DNA from: an uncultured Lachnospiraceae bacterium
GTDB taxonomy: Bacteria > Bacillota > Clostridia > Lachnospirales > Lachnospiraceae
DNA: 40,706 nt
Assembly: GCA_947382415.1 (NCBI GenBank)
Contig: CANCYO010000022.1
Coordinates: 1 to 40,706 of the forward strand
Reading direction: 5' to 3'
The position numbers and the translations under genes were made by a program. Below, in pieces: positions 25,081-35,700 of this stretch (the first letter of the stretch is position 1; each line of letters begins with the position of its first letter). The notes beneath the pieces are model-generated. The model was not told the DNA's origin, ran no database searches, and saw only the letters and a program-made list of their open reading frames with translations.

Positions 25081-25794
25081 ATGCGGGACGGATATGATTT
25101 AAATACATTGGAAGAACGCATAGGGTATCGCTTTCGTGAGATCAGGCTGTTAAGGCAGGCAATTACGCACAGTTCTTTTATAAATGAACAGAAGATCAAC
25201 AGGACAGAGGATTATGAACGTCTGGAGTTTTTGGGGGATGCGGTGCTGGAGCTGGTGTCCAGTGAATTTTTGTTCCATGAGCATGGTTCGCTTCCCGAAG
25301 GCGAGCTGACCAAACTTCGGGCGTCCATGGTCTGCGAACCTGCGCTGGCTTTCTGCGCACGGGATTTGGAATTGGGAAGTTTTATGCGTCTGGGAAGGGG
25401 CGAGGAGCAGACCGGGGGACGTGAGAGGGACAGCATTACCTCTGACGTCATGGAGGCTGTGATCGGCGCCATCTATCTGGACGGCGGTATTGAGCCGGCC
25501 AGAGCGTTTATCAACCGTTTTATTCTCTCGGATCTGGAGAATAAGCAGTTGTTTTATGACAGCAAGAGCAAGCTGCAGGAGCTGATACAGGGGACGCTCA
25601 AACGGGAGTTTCGTTATGAGCTTCTGGAGGAGAGCGGACCGGAGCACAATAAGACCTTTGTGGCGGAAGTCATCATGGAGGACAAAAGCCTCGGGAGAGG
25701 CTTGGGAAGGACAAAGAAAGCGGCGGAACAGCAGGCGGCTTATGAAGCGCTGCTTTTTTTGAAGGAACAGGGATATGTATTTAAAAAGCATTGA
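25081..25794 (+). CDS. rnc: Ribonuclease III
   Basis: A 237-aa double-strand-specific RNase for rRNA and mRNA processing. The catalytic segment ERLEFLGDAVLEL is at about residues 41-53, the second acidic cluster in DVMEAVIGAIYLDGG, and a dsRNA-binding domain ends the protein (SKLQELIQG to KKAAEQQAAYEALL). ATG 25081 is chosen because AAGGAG stands directly before it; upstream in-frame starts overlap the terminator. The last 20 bp overlap smc. Confidence 0.96.
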   Translation: MRDGYDLNTLEERIGYRFREIRLLRQAITHSSFINEQKINRTEDYERLEFLGDAVLELVSSEFLFHEHGSLPEGELTKLRASMVCEPALAFCARDLELGSFMRLGRGEEQTGGRERDSITSDVMEAVIGAIYLDGGIEPARAFINRFILSDLENKQLFYDSKSKLQELIQGTLKREFRYELLEESGPEHNKTFVAEVIMEDKSLGRGLGRTKKAAEQQAAYEALLFLKEQGYVFKKH

Positions 25795-28700
25795 GGTACA
25801 CGGCTTTAAGTCTTTCGCAAACAAAATAGTATTTCAGTTCCACAATGGCATCACGGGCATCGTGGGCCCTAACGGAAGCGGAAAGAGCAATGTTGCGGAC
25901 GCCGTGCGCTGGGTGCTGGGTGAACAACGCGTCAAGCAGCTTCGTGGCGCCAGCATGCAGGATGTCATTTTCTCGGGAACAGAGACCAGAAAGCCGTTAA
26001 GCTATGCTTATGTGGCGATCACACTGGACAATTCCGACCATCAGCTCGCCATCGATTATGACGAGGTGACGGTGGCCCGGAGAATCTACCGTTCCGGAGA
26101 AAGTGAATATCTGCTCAACGGGACGCTGTGCCGCCTGAAGGATGTAAATGAACTTTTTTATGATACCGGTATCGGCAAAGAAGGGTATTCCATTATCGGT
26201 CAGGGTCAGATCGACAAGATTCTGAGCGGCAGACCGGAGGAGCGCAGGGAGCTTTTTGACGAGGCTGCCGGTATTGTGAAATTCAAACGCCGCAAGGCGG
26301 CCGCCCAGCAGAAGCTTTTGAACGAGCAGCAAAATCTGGTGCGGGTATCTGATATCCTCACCGAGCTGGAGAAACAGACCGGGCCCTTGGAGAAGCAGTC
26401 GGAGACCGCCAAGATCTATCTGAAGAAAAAAGAGGAATTAAAGACCCTGGATGTGAATATGTTTCTCATGGAGAACGGGCGTCTCAGGGAGCAGCTTCAG
26501 TCTGTGGGGGAAAAGTATGATATCGCGGGGCGCGATCTGCAGGATGCCACAAAACAGTATGAGGGCATTAAATCAGAGTATGAGCGCATTCAGACCGAGA
26601 TAGAGACGCTGGATGCGGCCATCGAGACCGCCCGGGAGAATCTGACGGACACCGGACTGCTGCGAGGGAAGCTGGAGGGCCAGATCAATGTGCTGCGGGA
26701 ACAGATCCATTCTGCCGAGGGCAGCGCCGCGCATCTCAACAATCGAAAGAGCGCTCTGCAGCAGGAGATCGAAACGCACAATCAGGAGAAGCAGGGCATA
26801 CTGAAGGAGAAGCAGGCCATCGACGATCAGGTGCAGGAGATTTCGGATACCGCCGACTCCATGCGGGCCACGCTTCAGCAGATTCAGGCTGAGATAGAAG
26901 AACTGAACAATAAAATAGAAAACGGCAAAAATGTCATAATCGGAGAGTTGAATCAGCGCGCTACCATTAAGTCCAGGCTGGGCCGTTTTGACACGATGAT
27001 GGAGCAGATCAATATCCGAAAGGCCGAGCTCAATTCCAGGCTTCTTCGGGCAAAGTCAGAGGAGGCTGCCAGAGAGGAACAGTTAAAGCAGCTGGAGGCG
27101 GAATTTGAAGCTGTCACGGCTGAGCTGGGCAGGATGAATGAGGAGGAGGCCGGAGTCAATCTGGAGCTGGGAGAGATCCGTATGAAGCTCACCAATCTGG
27201 ACGCAAAACTGCGGGAGACTCAGGCTGCCTACCACATGGAGCAGTCCAAGCTGGATGCACTGACAAATCTGACAGAGCGCTATGAGGGTTATGGCGGCAG
27301 TGTCAAGAAGGTGATGGAGCAGAAGGAGAAGGAAAAAGGCATCATCGGCGTTGTGGCCGATATCATCAAGGTGGACAAGAAGTACGAGACGGCCATCGAG
27401 ACCGCACTGGGAGGCAATATCCAGAATATTGTCACCGACGACGAGAATACCGCAAAGAAGATGATTCAGTATTTGAAGCAGAATCGTCTGGGCAGAGCCA
27501 CTTTTCTTCCTCTCACCAGCATCACGAAGCCTCAGGAATTCAAAAATCCCGAATCCCTGAAGGAAAAGGGCGTAATCGGCATGGCTGACGAGCTGGTGGA
27601 TATCGATAAAAAATATCAGAATGTGGCGAAGGCCATGCTGGGCCGTATCGTGGTAGTTGACAATGTGGACAATGCGGTGAAGATTGCCCGCAAGTATGAT
27701 TACGGCATCCGGATGGTGACGCTGGAGGGCGAGCTCCTGGTGCCCGGAGGGGCCATCAGTGGAGGTGCCTTTAAGAACAACAGCAATCTGTTGGGAAGAC
27801 GCCGGGAGATAGAGGAACTGACAAAGAGCGTAAAAAAGCTTCTCGCCACTGTTGATGCGGTAAATCAGGAGATTGCGGACACCAAGGCCAGAAGAAATAA
27901 GCTGCGCATGAATCTGGAGACCTTAAAGGCAGAGCTTCAGCGCAAATCTATCGCGCAGAACACGGCCCGCCTGAATATCGCACAGGCCAGAGAGCGCATG
28001 GAAGAGGAACAGGAGGGAGCGCAGAACCTCCGGGCCGAAGAGCAGGAGATAGAAGGCCGGATATCTGAAATTGAGCAGGGGAAGGATGATATCCAGAAGG
28101 AGCTCTCGAACAGTGAGACTTTGGAGAAGACCACTCAGGAAGAAATTTTGAATTTTCAGAAGGAAGTGGAGGAGAGACGGGTTCGGGAGTCCGAAGCTGC
28201 GGCGCAGGTTGCCGAGTGGGATCTGAAGGTGGGCAAAATGCTTCAGACCCAGAGCTTCCATCAGACCAATGCAGACCGTATAGACGGTGAGTTGGAGCGT
28301 TTTCAGGCAGAGCTTGCGGAGATTCTGGAGACATTGGAGGAGAATGCCGGGGCAGTAGAACAGAAGCAGGAGCAGATCGTGGAGATTCAAAAGACCATCA
28401 CGGCCTCCCACGACGCTCAGAACGAGTCGGAACAGAAGCTGAAGGAAGATATTGCCCGCAAGGAGGAGCTGGCTGTGAGCCAGAAGAATTTCTTCAAGAG
28501 CAGAGAGGAACTCTCGGAGCGTATGACGAGTCTGGACAAGGAAGTCTACCGTCTGAACGCCCAGAAGGAAAAGCTGGAGGAGTCCGTCACGGCACAGATC
28601 AATTATATGTGGGATGAGTATGAGATCACATTGACTGACGCCGCGTCCATACGGGATGAGAACCTGACGGATCTGGCGTCCATGAAGCGGGATGTGGCGG

Positions 28701-29335
28701 CTATCAAGGAGCAGATAAAACGTCTGGGAGATGTGAACGTCAATGCCATCGAGGATTATAAGAACCTGATGGAACGATACACTTTCATGAAGACGCAGCA
28801 TGACGATCTGGTGGAGGCGGAAAAGACGCTGGAAAAGATTATCGAAGAGCTGGACTCCGCCATGCGCAGGCAGTTTACGGAGAAGTTTGCCGATATCACC
28901 AGAGAGTTCGACAAGGTGTTCAAAGAACTGTTCGGCGGCGGAAAAGGTACGCTGGAGCTCATGGAGGATGAAGATATTCTGGAGGCGGGGATACGCATCA
29001 TCGCCCAGCCCCCCGGCAAGAAGCTGCAGAATATGATGCAGCTCTCCGGCGGAGAGAAGGCATTGACAGCCATTGCGCTGTTGTTTGCGATCCAAAATCT
29101 GAAGCCCTCGCCGTTTTGCCTGTTGGATGAGATTGAGGCGGCGCTGGACGATTCCAATGTGGGACGCTTTGCAAAGTATCTACATAAGCTGACAAAGAAC
29201 ACACAGTTTATCGTTATCACCCACAGAAGAGGCACCATGGAGCAGGTGGACAGACTCTATGGGATCACCATGCAGGAGAAGGGAGTCTCCACGTTGGTGA
29301 GCGTGAATCTGATCGACAAGGAACTGGACGATTGA
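25775..29335 (+). CDS. smc: Chromosome segregation protein SMC
   Basis: A 1186-aa SMC ATPase, normal length. Walker A GPNGSGKSN is at 31-39, followed by long coiled coil (about 165-500), the hinge (about 505-670, YEGYGGSVKKVM and GGAISGG), return coiled coil (about 675-1010), then the ABC signature LSGGEKA (about 1089-1095) and Walker B CLLDEIEAALDD. With ScpAB it compacts and separates the chromosome; scpA and scpB are not in the window. It overlaps rnc by 20 bp, the usual rnc-smc-ftsY order. Confidence 0.98.
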   Translation: MYLKSIEVHGFKSFANKIVFQFHNGITGIVGPNGSGKSNVADAVRWVLGEQRVKQLRGASMQDVIFSGTETRKPLSYAYVAITLDNSDHQLAIDYDEVTVARRIYRSGESEYLLNGTLCRLKDVNELFYDTGIGKEGYSIIGQGQIDKILSGRPEERRELFDEAAGIVKFKRRKAAAQQKLLNEQQNLVRVSDILTELEKQTGPLEKQSETAKIYLKKKEELKTLDVNMFLMENGRLREQLQSVGEKYDIAGRDLQDATKQYEGIKSEYERIQTEIETLDAAIETARENLTDTGLLRGKLEGQINVLREQIHSAEGSAAHLNNRKSALQQEIETHNQEKQGILKEKQAIDDQVQEISDTADSMRATLQQIQAEIEELNNKIENGKNVIIGELNQRATIKSRLGRFDTMMEQINIRKAELNSRLLRAKSEEAAREEQLKQLEAEFEAVTAELGRMNEEEAGVNLELGEIRMKLTNLDAKLRETQAAYHMEQSKLDALTNLTERYEGYGGSVKKVMEQKEKEKGIIGVVADIIKVDKKYETAIETALGGNIQNIVTDDENTAKKMIQYLKQNRLGRATFLPLTSITKPQEFKNPESLKEKGVIGMADELVDIDKKYQNVAKAMLGRIVVVDNVDNAVKIARKYDYGIRMVTLEGELLVPGGAISGGAFKNNSNLLGRRREIEELTKSVKKLLATVDAVNQEIADTKARRNKLRMNLETLKAELQRKSIAQNTARLNIAQARERMEEEQEGAQNLRAEEQEIEGRISEIEQGKDDIQKELSNSETLEKTTQEEILNFQKEVEERRVRESEAAAQVAEWDLKVGKMLQTQSFHQTNADRIDGELERFQAELAEILETLEENAGAVEQKQEQIVEIQKTITASHDAQNESEQKLKEDIARKEELAVSQKNFFKSREELSERMTSLDKEVYRLNAQKEKLEESVTAQINYMWDEYEITLTDAASIRDENLTDLASMKRDVAAIKEQIKRLGDVNVNAIEDYKNLMERYTFMKTQHDDLVEAEKTLEKIIEELDSAMRRQFTEKFADITREFDKVFKELFGGGKGTLELMEDEDILEAGIRIIAQPPGKKLQNMMQLSGGEKALTAIALLFAIQNLKPSPFCLLDEIEAALDDSNVGRFAKYLHKLTKNTQFIVITHRRGTMEQVDRLYGITMQEKGVSTLVSVNLIDKELDD

Positions 29336-29346
29336 GAGGTGAATAT

Positions 29347-30318
29347 ATGGGCGAGGAGAAGAAAGGCTTTTTTACACGACTGAAGGAAGGGCTGACCAAG
29401 ACCCGCAACAATATCGTGCGGGGAATCGATTCGGTGTTCAGCGGATTTTCCTCCATAGACGACGATTTTTATGAGGAGCTGGAGGAAATTCTCATCATGG
29501 GGGATATCGGCGTCAACGCCACGGCTTCCATTATCGAGCGTTTAAAGGAACAGGTGAGAGAGCGTCATATCAAAGAACCTGCGGACTGTAAACAGCTTCT
29601 GGTAGACAGCATCCGGGAGCAGATGCGGGTGGATGAGACCGCCTATGATTTTGAGCACAGGCAGTCCATCATCATGGTCATCGGCGTCAACGGCGTGGGC
29701 AAGACTACCTCGGTGGGAAAGCTTGCCGGGAAGCTGAAGGCCCAGGGAAACAAGGTTCTGATCGCGGCTGCCGATACGTTTCGTGCGGCGGCGGGAGAGC
29801 AGCTTGCGGAGTGGGCAAGGAGAGCGGATGTACCCATGATCGGCGGCACGGAAGGCGCAGATCCCGCCAGTGTGGTATATGACGCGGTGAGCGCGGCCAA
29901 AGCCCGGGGCGTGGACGTTCTTTTGATCGACACTGCGGGAAGGCTCCATAACAAGAAGAATCTGATGGAGGAGCTGCGCAAGATGAACCGCATCATCGAC
30001 GCACAGTTTCCGGACGCACATCGGGAGAATCTGATTGTGCTGGACGGTACCACGGGACAGAACGCTCTGGTGCAGGCCAGAGAGTTTGGCGATGTGGCCA
30101 GGCTCACGGGTATTGTGCTCACCAAGATGGACGGCACGGCCAAGGGCGGAATCGCGGTGGCGATCCAGTCTGAGCTCAACGTGCCTGTGAAGTATATCGG
30201 GGTGGGCGAGTCCATGGACGATCTGCAGAAGTTTGATCCGGATGAATTTGTGAACGCATTGTTTGATGTAAATATGGAGGAAGAACAGGATGGAAGAACA
30301 AATGTTGACGCTGAGTAA
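29347..30318 (+). CDS. ftsY: Signal recognition particle receptor FtsY
   Basis: A 323-aa SRP receptor GTPase with a short basic A region (KKGFFTRLKEGLTKTRNN) and an NG domain: G1 GVNGVGKTT (about 113-121), DTFRAAAGEQL, DTAGR (G3) and TKMDGTAKGG (G4). It docks ribosome-SRP complexes at the membrane; its partner Ffh is at 38233. AGGTG precedes ATG 29347; a TTG overlapping the smc stop is less likely. Its 3' end overlaps ilvA by 29 bp. Confidence 0.96.
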   Translation: MGEEKKGFFTRLKEGLTKTRNNIVRGIDSVFSGFSSIDDDFYEELEEILIMGDIGVNATASIIERLKEQVRERHIKEPADCKQLLVDSIREQMRVDETAYDFEHRQSIIMVIGVNGVGKTTSVGKLAGKLKAQGNKVLIAAADTFRAAAGEQLAEWARRADVPMIGGTEGADPASVVYDAVSAAKARGVDVLLIDTAGRLHNKKNLMEELRKMNRIIDAQFPDAHRENLIVLDGTTGQNALVQAREFGDVARLTGIVLTKMDGTAKGGIAVAIQSELNVPVKYIGVGESMDDLQKFDPDEFVNALFDVNMEEEQDGRTNVDAE

Positions 30319-31513
30319 ATTTGAGGAGGCCAGCGAGGTGGTGAGAAAGGTGGCCACTGAGACCAAGCTGGTCTACAGCGACTATTTCAGTGCACAGACC
30401 GGAAACCGTGTGTATTTGAAGCCTGAAAATATGCAGTTTACCGGGGCGTACAAGCTGCGGGGCGCGTATTATAAGATGAGTACGCTGACGGACGAGGAGC
30501 GGAGCAAGGGTCTGATCACCGCCTCCGCGGGCAATCATGCCCAGGGCGTAGCCTACGCGGCTAAGTGCTATGGGGCAAAAGCTACCATTGTGATGCCCAC
30601 CACCACGCCGCTCATGAAAGTGAACCGCACCAAGAGCTATGGCGCAGAAGTAGTCCTCTGGGGCGATGTGTACGACGAAGCATGCGCCAAGGCTTATGAG
30701 CTGGCCGAGGAGCATGGCTACACCTTCATCCATCCCTTTGACGATCTGACTGTGGCCACGGGACAGGGAACCATCGCCATGGAGATCTTTAAGGAACTGC
30801 CTCTGGTGGATTATATTCTGGTGCCCATCGGCGGCGGCGGACTTGCCACGGGCGTGTCCACGCTGGCAAAGCTTTTGAATCCCAAGATTAAGGTTATCGG
30901 CGTGGAGCCCGCAGGAGCCAACTGTATGCAGGAGTCTCTGAAGAACGATAAGGTGACCACACTGCCCCGCGTCAGCACCATAGCCGACGGCACGGCAGTG
31001 AAGACGCCCGGAGAGAAGCTGTTCCCCTATTTGAAGGCCAATCTGGACGATATCATCACCGTGGAGGACGAGGAGCTGGTGGTGGCGTTCCTGGATATGG
31101 TGGAAAACCACAAGATGGTGGTGGAGAATTCGGGATTGCTGACGGTGGCTGCACTGAAGCATCTGAAGGTATCTGACAAAAAGGTGGTGTCGATCTTAAG
31201 CGGCGGCAATATGGATGTGATCACCATGTCCTCTGTGGTTCAGCAGGGACTGATCATGCGTGACAGGATCTTTACCGTATCCGTGCTGCTTCCTGACAAG
31301 CCCGGCGAGCTCTGCAGAGTGTCCGGCATCATCGCGGACGTAAACGGCAATGTCATCAAGCTGGAGCACAATCAGTTTGTGTCCATCAACCGCAGCGCGG
31401 CGGTGGAGCTGCGCATCACCCTGGAGGCCTTTGGCACAGAGCATAAAAAGCAGATCATGGACGCGCTGGAGAAGGAGGGCTATAAGCCGAAGTTGGTGCG
31501 CACGAATATCTGA
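30290..31513 (+). CDS. ilvA: Threonine ammonia-lyase with ACT domain
   Basis: A 407-aa PLP enzyme making 2-oxobutanoate and ammonia from threonine. PLP lysine is K55 in GAYKLRGAY, the phosphate loop is GGGGLATG (about 181-188), and a single ACT domain takes the last 80 residues (VLLPDKPGELCRV). The length and single ACT fit the short IlvA/TdcB type, so the role may be isoleucine synthesis or threonine breakdown. GGAGGAAG lies upstream, inside the end of ftsY, giving translational coupling between unrelated functions. Confidence 0.93.
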   Translation: MEEQMLTLSKFEEASEVVRKVATETKLVYSDYFSAQTGNRVYLKPENMQFTGAYKLRGAYYKMSTLTDEERSKGLITASAGNHAQGVAYAAKCYGAKATIVMPTTTPLMKVNRTKSYGAEVVLWGDVYDEACAKAYELAEEHGYTFIHPFDDLTVATGQGTIAMEIFKELPLVDYILVPIGGGGLATGVSTLAKLLNPKIKVIGVEPAGANCMQESLKNDKVTTLPRVSTIADGTAVKTPGEKLFPYLKANLDDIITVEDEELVVAFLDMVENHKMVVENSGLLTVAALKHLKVSDKKVVSILSGGNMDVITMSSVVQQGLIMRDRIFTVSVLLPDKPGELCRVSGIIADVNGNVIKLEHNQFVSINRSAAVELRITLEAFGTEHKKQIMDALEKEGYKPKLVRTNI

Positions 31514-31646
31514 CACACAGGCTGATGCCGGAATATAAAAACGGATAAACGGGCATAATAGGGCATACTGTTGATAGATGGGACACGGACCGGAAGATCG
31601 GACGGATTTGAGATCCGATGGATTTTGAGAATGGCGGGTGATCAGG

Positions 31647-32573
31647 ATGGCAAAACAGACCGCAAAGCAGGCGGCTGATAAGGTAAAAGAGCGGGAACTG
31701 CGGTTTATAGATAAGAAAACGCCTCTGCGCAGAGCGTTGGATTATCTCTTGATGACGGCGGCCTGCGGCATCTATGCGGTGGGGGTCAGCCTGTTTCTCG
31801 ACCCCAATTCCCTGGCTCCGGGAGGCGTAACGGGTATCTCTATTATTTTAAACCGCATTACGTCATTGGAGACCGGTACCTGGATCTTTCTGTTAAATAT
31901 TCCGATTCTTGCGGTGGGCATGTGGAGATTCGGTTTTCGGTTTATTCTCTCCACTGTATACTGTACCTCGCTCACTTCGCTGTTCACGAATGTGCTATCG
32001 GGTTATGACCCGGTGACGGACGATCTGTTTCTGGCCGCGGTGGTTGGAAGTTCCCTCATCGCCGTGGGCATGGGGCTGGTGTTCAAGGCCGGTTCCACCA
32101 CAGGCGGAATGGATATCGTGGTGAAGCTCCTGCGCCTGAAAATGCCGTTTATGAAGACCGGATCTCTTTTTCTGACGCTGGACGCGGTGGTGGTGACGGC
32201 CTCCGCTCTGTTGTTTCGGGATATAGAGCGGGCGCTTTATGCGGGGATGGCCATTTTTATCACCTCTGTGGTGCTGGATGTGGTGCTGTACGGAAGAGAC
32301 GGAGCGAAGCTTATCTATATTATCAGCGATCACCACGAGATCATCACAAAACGCCTTCTGGAGGAGCTGGACATCGGAGTCACTTATGTGAACGGAAGCG
32401 GCGCTTACAGCGGAAGAGAAAAGAGCGTGATCATGTGTGTGATCCGCAAGAATCTTTCCCCCAAGGCGGAAGAGATCGTAAAAGAGGAAGACCCTCTGGC
32501 GTTTATGATCATCACCAGCGCTACGGAGATCTACGGCGAGGGTTATAAGAATCTCTTCAGTGAGAAATTGTGA
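31647..32573 (+). CDS. YitT family membrane protein
   Basis: A 308-aa protein with about five to six membrane spans (DUF161 region, about 30-205: DYLLMTAACGIYAVGVSLF, LAPGGVTGISIIL, GSTTGGMDIV) and a cytosolic C-terminal DUF2179 domain (VTYVNGSGAYSGREKSVI, MIITSATEIYGEGY). The family is common in Firmicutes and its transported or sensed substrate is not established. ATG 31647 is preceded by GGGTGATC, matching the extended anti-SD; GTG 31638 is possible. The 133 bp before it contain only a small ATCGGA/TCCGAT hairpin. A terminator follows. Confidence 0.92.
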   Translation: MAKQTAKQAADKVKERELRFIDKKTPLRRALDYLLMTAACGIYAVGVSLFLDPNSLAPGGVTGISIILNRITSLETGTWIFLLNIPILAVGMWRFGFRFILSTVYCTSLTSLFTNVLSGYDPVTDDLFLAAVVGSSLIAVGMGLVFKAGSTTGGMDIVVKLLRLKMPFMKTGSLFLTLDAVVVTASALLFRDIERALYAGMAIFITSVVLDVVLYGRDGAKLIYIISDHHEIITKRLLEELDIGVTYVNGSGAYSGREKSVIMCVIRKNLSPKAEEIVKEEDPLAFMIITSATEIYGEGYKNLFSEKL

Positions 32574-32583
32574 CAGGTTTTAT

Positions 32584-32630
32584 AAAAGCGCCAAAACTAA
32601 GGGTAGAAATTCCTCGGTTTTGGCGCTTTT
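32584..32630 (+). terminator. Terminator after yitT-family gene
   Basis: AAAAGCGCCAAAAC (32584-32597) and GTTTTGGCGCTTTT (32617-32630) are perfect complements, with a 19-nt loop and A/T-rich flanks, so it can work in both directions. Confidence 0.9.
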
Positions 32631-32691
32631 ATTGATATATTCCGGTTCTTATAATTTTATCCGCTTGATTAGGAGGTTTCCGGTAAACATA

Positions 32692-32720
32692 TTGACACAA
32701 TACGATAATTGCAATACAAT
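32692..32720 (+). promoter_or_regulatory. Promoter of metallopeptidase gene
   Basis: TTGACA (32692-32697), 17 bp, TACAAT (32715-32720), 46 bp before the start codon, with AAGGAGG just before the ATG. Confidence 0.85.
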
Positions 32721-32766
32721 TAAAACGCGATGGGACTAAATATAAAATATTAAGGAGGATAGGGTT

Positions 32767-35700
32767 ATGTTAAAAAGAAGTTTAACGTCATTGTTGTTTG
32801 TAATTATGTTTGCATTTAGTCTGTCAAGTGAAGTGTTTGCGACAACAAGTGGATTGGATATTGCGGCAGATATTGATGAAAATGATTTTTATGTAGAGCC
32901 AGTTGATGTTGAAAATCTACCATTTGATATTGCGTCCTCTGGGTATGAGGGAAATGATATATTGGAGTCTTACACAATGGAGGATATTGTTGCTCCGCTG
33001 AATATTGAGTTAGATAAAAGCGGTAAGATTACATCCATAAGTCCCCAAAAGCAACCTGATCTTCAGTATGAGGTGTATATTTTACAAGATGGAGAGGTAT
33101 TGATTAGTTATAACAGCATATTGGAAAACAGTGGTGTAGAAAATAGTAAATGGAAAAGTACTACGCTTGCTGAAAATGTAAATTACTTTATAAGCATTGT
33201 TGTTACAAATGAAGATACCATAGATTCCTATGATGGCTATTTTTCTATTATCAATTCTGCTTTGGTCTATGATTATCTTTTTTTTAACAGTGCTGATATT
33301 GCTGCCCTAAACGGCACTGCATTAACTAAAGCGACACAATATGAATCTGAATCAAATGATGTATATGGGACAGCAGATATTCTTGGAGAGGATAACAGTA
33401 TGTTTGGGAAAATCTCCAAATTTACAGATCGAGATTGGTATCGTGTTCAGTTTGCCCGTGATGGTCATGCGATATTTTCACTAACAAATATACCTGCTGG
33501 CACGGATTACAATATGGCAATTTATGGTGCAAACACTACATATGCATCTCCTTCCTATATTACTGGTGGTATCAATAGCGGGTCAATTAATGAGAATTTA
33601 AAAATACCTGTTGAATCCAGTAAGGTGTATTATATAGAGGTATCTTCTGTTAAGGGGTATAACGCCTCGCTTAATTATTGTGTCAAAGCAGTAAATACAC
33701 CGATTACAGATCAGTATGAAATCAATGACACAACAGCAAAGGCGACAACTATATCGCTTGGAAACACATATAATGCAACTATTCACAAATCGGGTGATGT
33801 AGATTATTATAAACTGACGAACTACCCGGGTGGTGTGTTAACAATCAATTTGTCGAATATACCATCAGGGACAAACTATAATCTGGAGTTATACAATGGC
33901 AGTAACACAAGAATAGCATATTCGCTCAATTCTGGTACGAACGATGAAATAATTACTTATTCTGCCAGTGCGGGCACATACTACATAAAAGTATTTTCTG
34001 CAAGTGGGGCAAATTTGAAAAGCAGTTATAAGCTTACAACCGCTTCACGACCCAATTCCGTAAATTTAACATGTACTGTCAACCCCAAAATTCCTGCAAA
34101 CGCAAACACAAGTACCAGTACCAAGACATTAATAAAAAATTTGCCAATCAAAATATATACTGTAACAAGTAACGGTTCTACAACATTAGTTGCCAGTGGA
34201 AAAACAAACAGCAATGGAGTTTTTTCGACAAGTAGCATCAGCGTTGGAAGTAATGTTGCCAGCCTTCGAGCAACCGTAACCTTTGATGACACAAGTTTAA
34301 GTATTCAAAACAACAGTGGAACCGTATATTCATTTGACTACGACATTCCAATCGGAAATAGTGCAAACATATCTGTATCTTTGCCAAATGTTACAACATT
34401 ACCAGATGTTCAATTACTTGCATATGGCGCATGGAAAAACGGGCAAGAATGTATCGCAAAACACACAGCTATTTCTTCAACAAGTCTGGGTAAATTAGTT
34501 CTTAGAAGTGCGGTTAATGATACCACGGGCTCGTACTGCAGCGGCACACAATTCATTCATCTTAATGGAAGTTCATCGGCCAGAGATTATTTGGACATAG
34601 ATGTAATTCAACATGAAATGGGTCATTGGTTAATGTCGAAACTTAATGTAATGCCATCAGGAGCTGGTGGAAGTCATGGCTATAATGGATATTATACAAC
34701 CGCTCTTGCTTATAGTGAGGGATGGGCAACATTTTATTCATGTGTTGCCAGAAATTCATCACAGATGATGGATTATTTTTCATCTAGTAGTAGTAATTAT
34801 GGTGCTGACTTGTCGAATGCAAGATATTATAGCTCTTCAAGGTGGAAGCAGATGCAACTTCATTCAACGGATTATTCAAAAAATCAAACGAATGAGCTTA
34901 ATGCTGGGACAGTCTTTTGGGCGTATAAAGGAATAAAAAATTATAGCACTGTACAATCCATTTTATCACCGAAAAAAAGTTCAATGAAGGAAGTATACGA
35001 TACAGCAATTCATAATGCGGCAACGTCTGAAAAGGAGGCCATATGGAATGCATTTAACAATAGAGGCTGCGCTTTTGATATGAGTCTTCCTACTGTAAAG
35101 CTTAACATATCTGGTACAACAGCGTCTGTAACGGCTAGTGATGATATAGCCATTGAGAAAATAGAGTGGTATGTAAATGGAAATCTTGAAAAATATGTAA
35201 CGAATACAGCTAGTGATTCATTGAGCTTGCGCAACTATTCTGGAAACATTAGCGTAGAAGTCAGGGTATATGATCCAGAGGGGGTAGCGGCGTTGCCCAG
35301 ACCACGAACGCAGCGTTACACATCAGATGTGAAAACGGCATATCTTTCATCGGCAAGGAGTCTTGCAACGGAAAACGATTTAGCGAATTTGGCAGAACTT
35401 ATTTCTGACAATGTTAATGAGCTTCTGGATGCAAAAACCACGCTTTCGATAGAAGAATGCAAGAAGTACACGTTCCATACAGATGGATATGAGGACATAT
35501 CTATTTGGGCTCACATCATCGGCGGCATTGAGAAGATAACTCTTTTTAGACCAGATGGAACTGTGTATGATACAGTAGCATATATCAGTCCAGATGCACC
35601 ATATATTATTGAAAATGCACAACCAGGAGATTGGACTATAGAGTTTTCTGCGCTTTCACAAGATAGCGTGTACCATGTCCTTGCAGATGCAAACATTCAA

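Noticed and set aside
27923..29095. 390-codon open frame opposite smc
   Set aside because: Leucine- and histidine-rich antisense of coiled-coil codons; no support.
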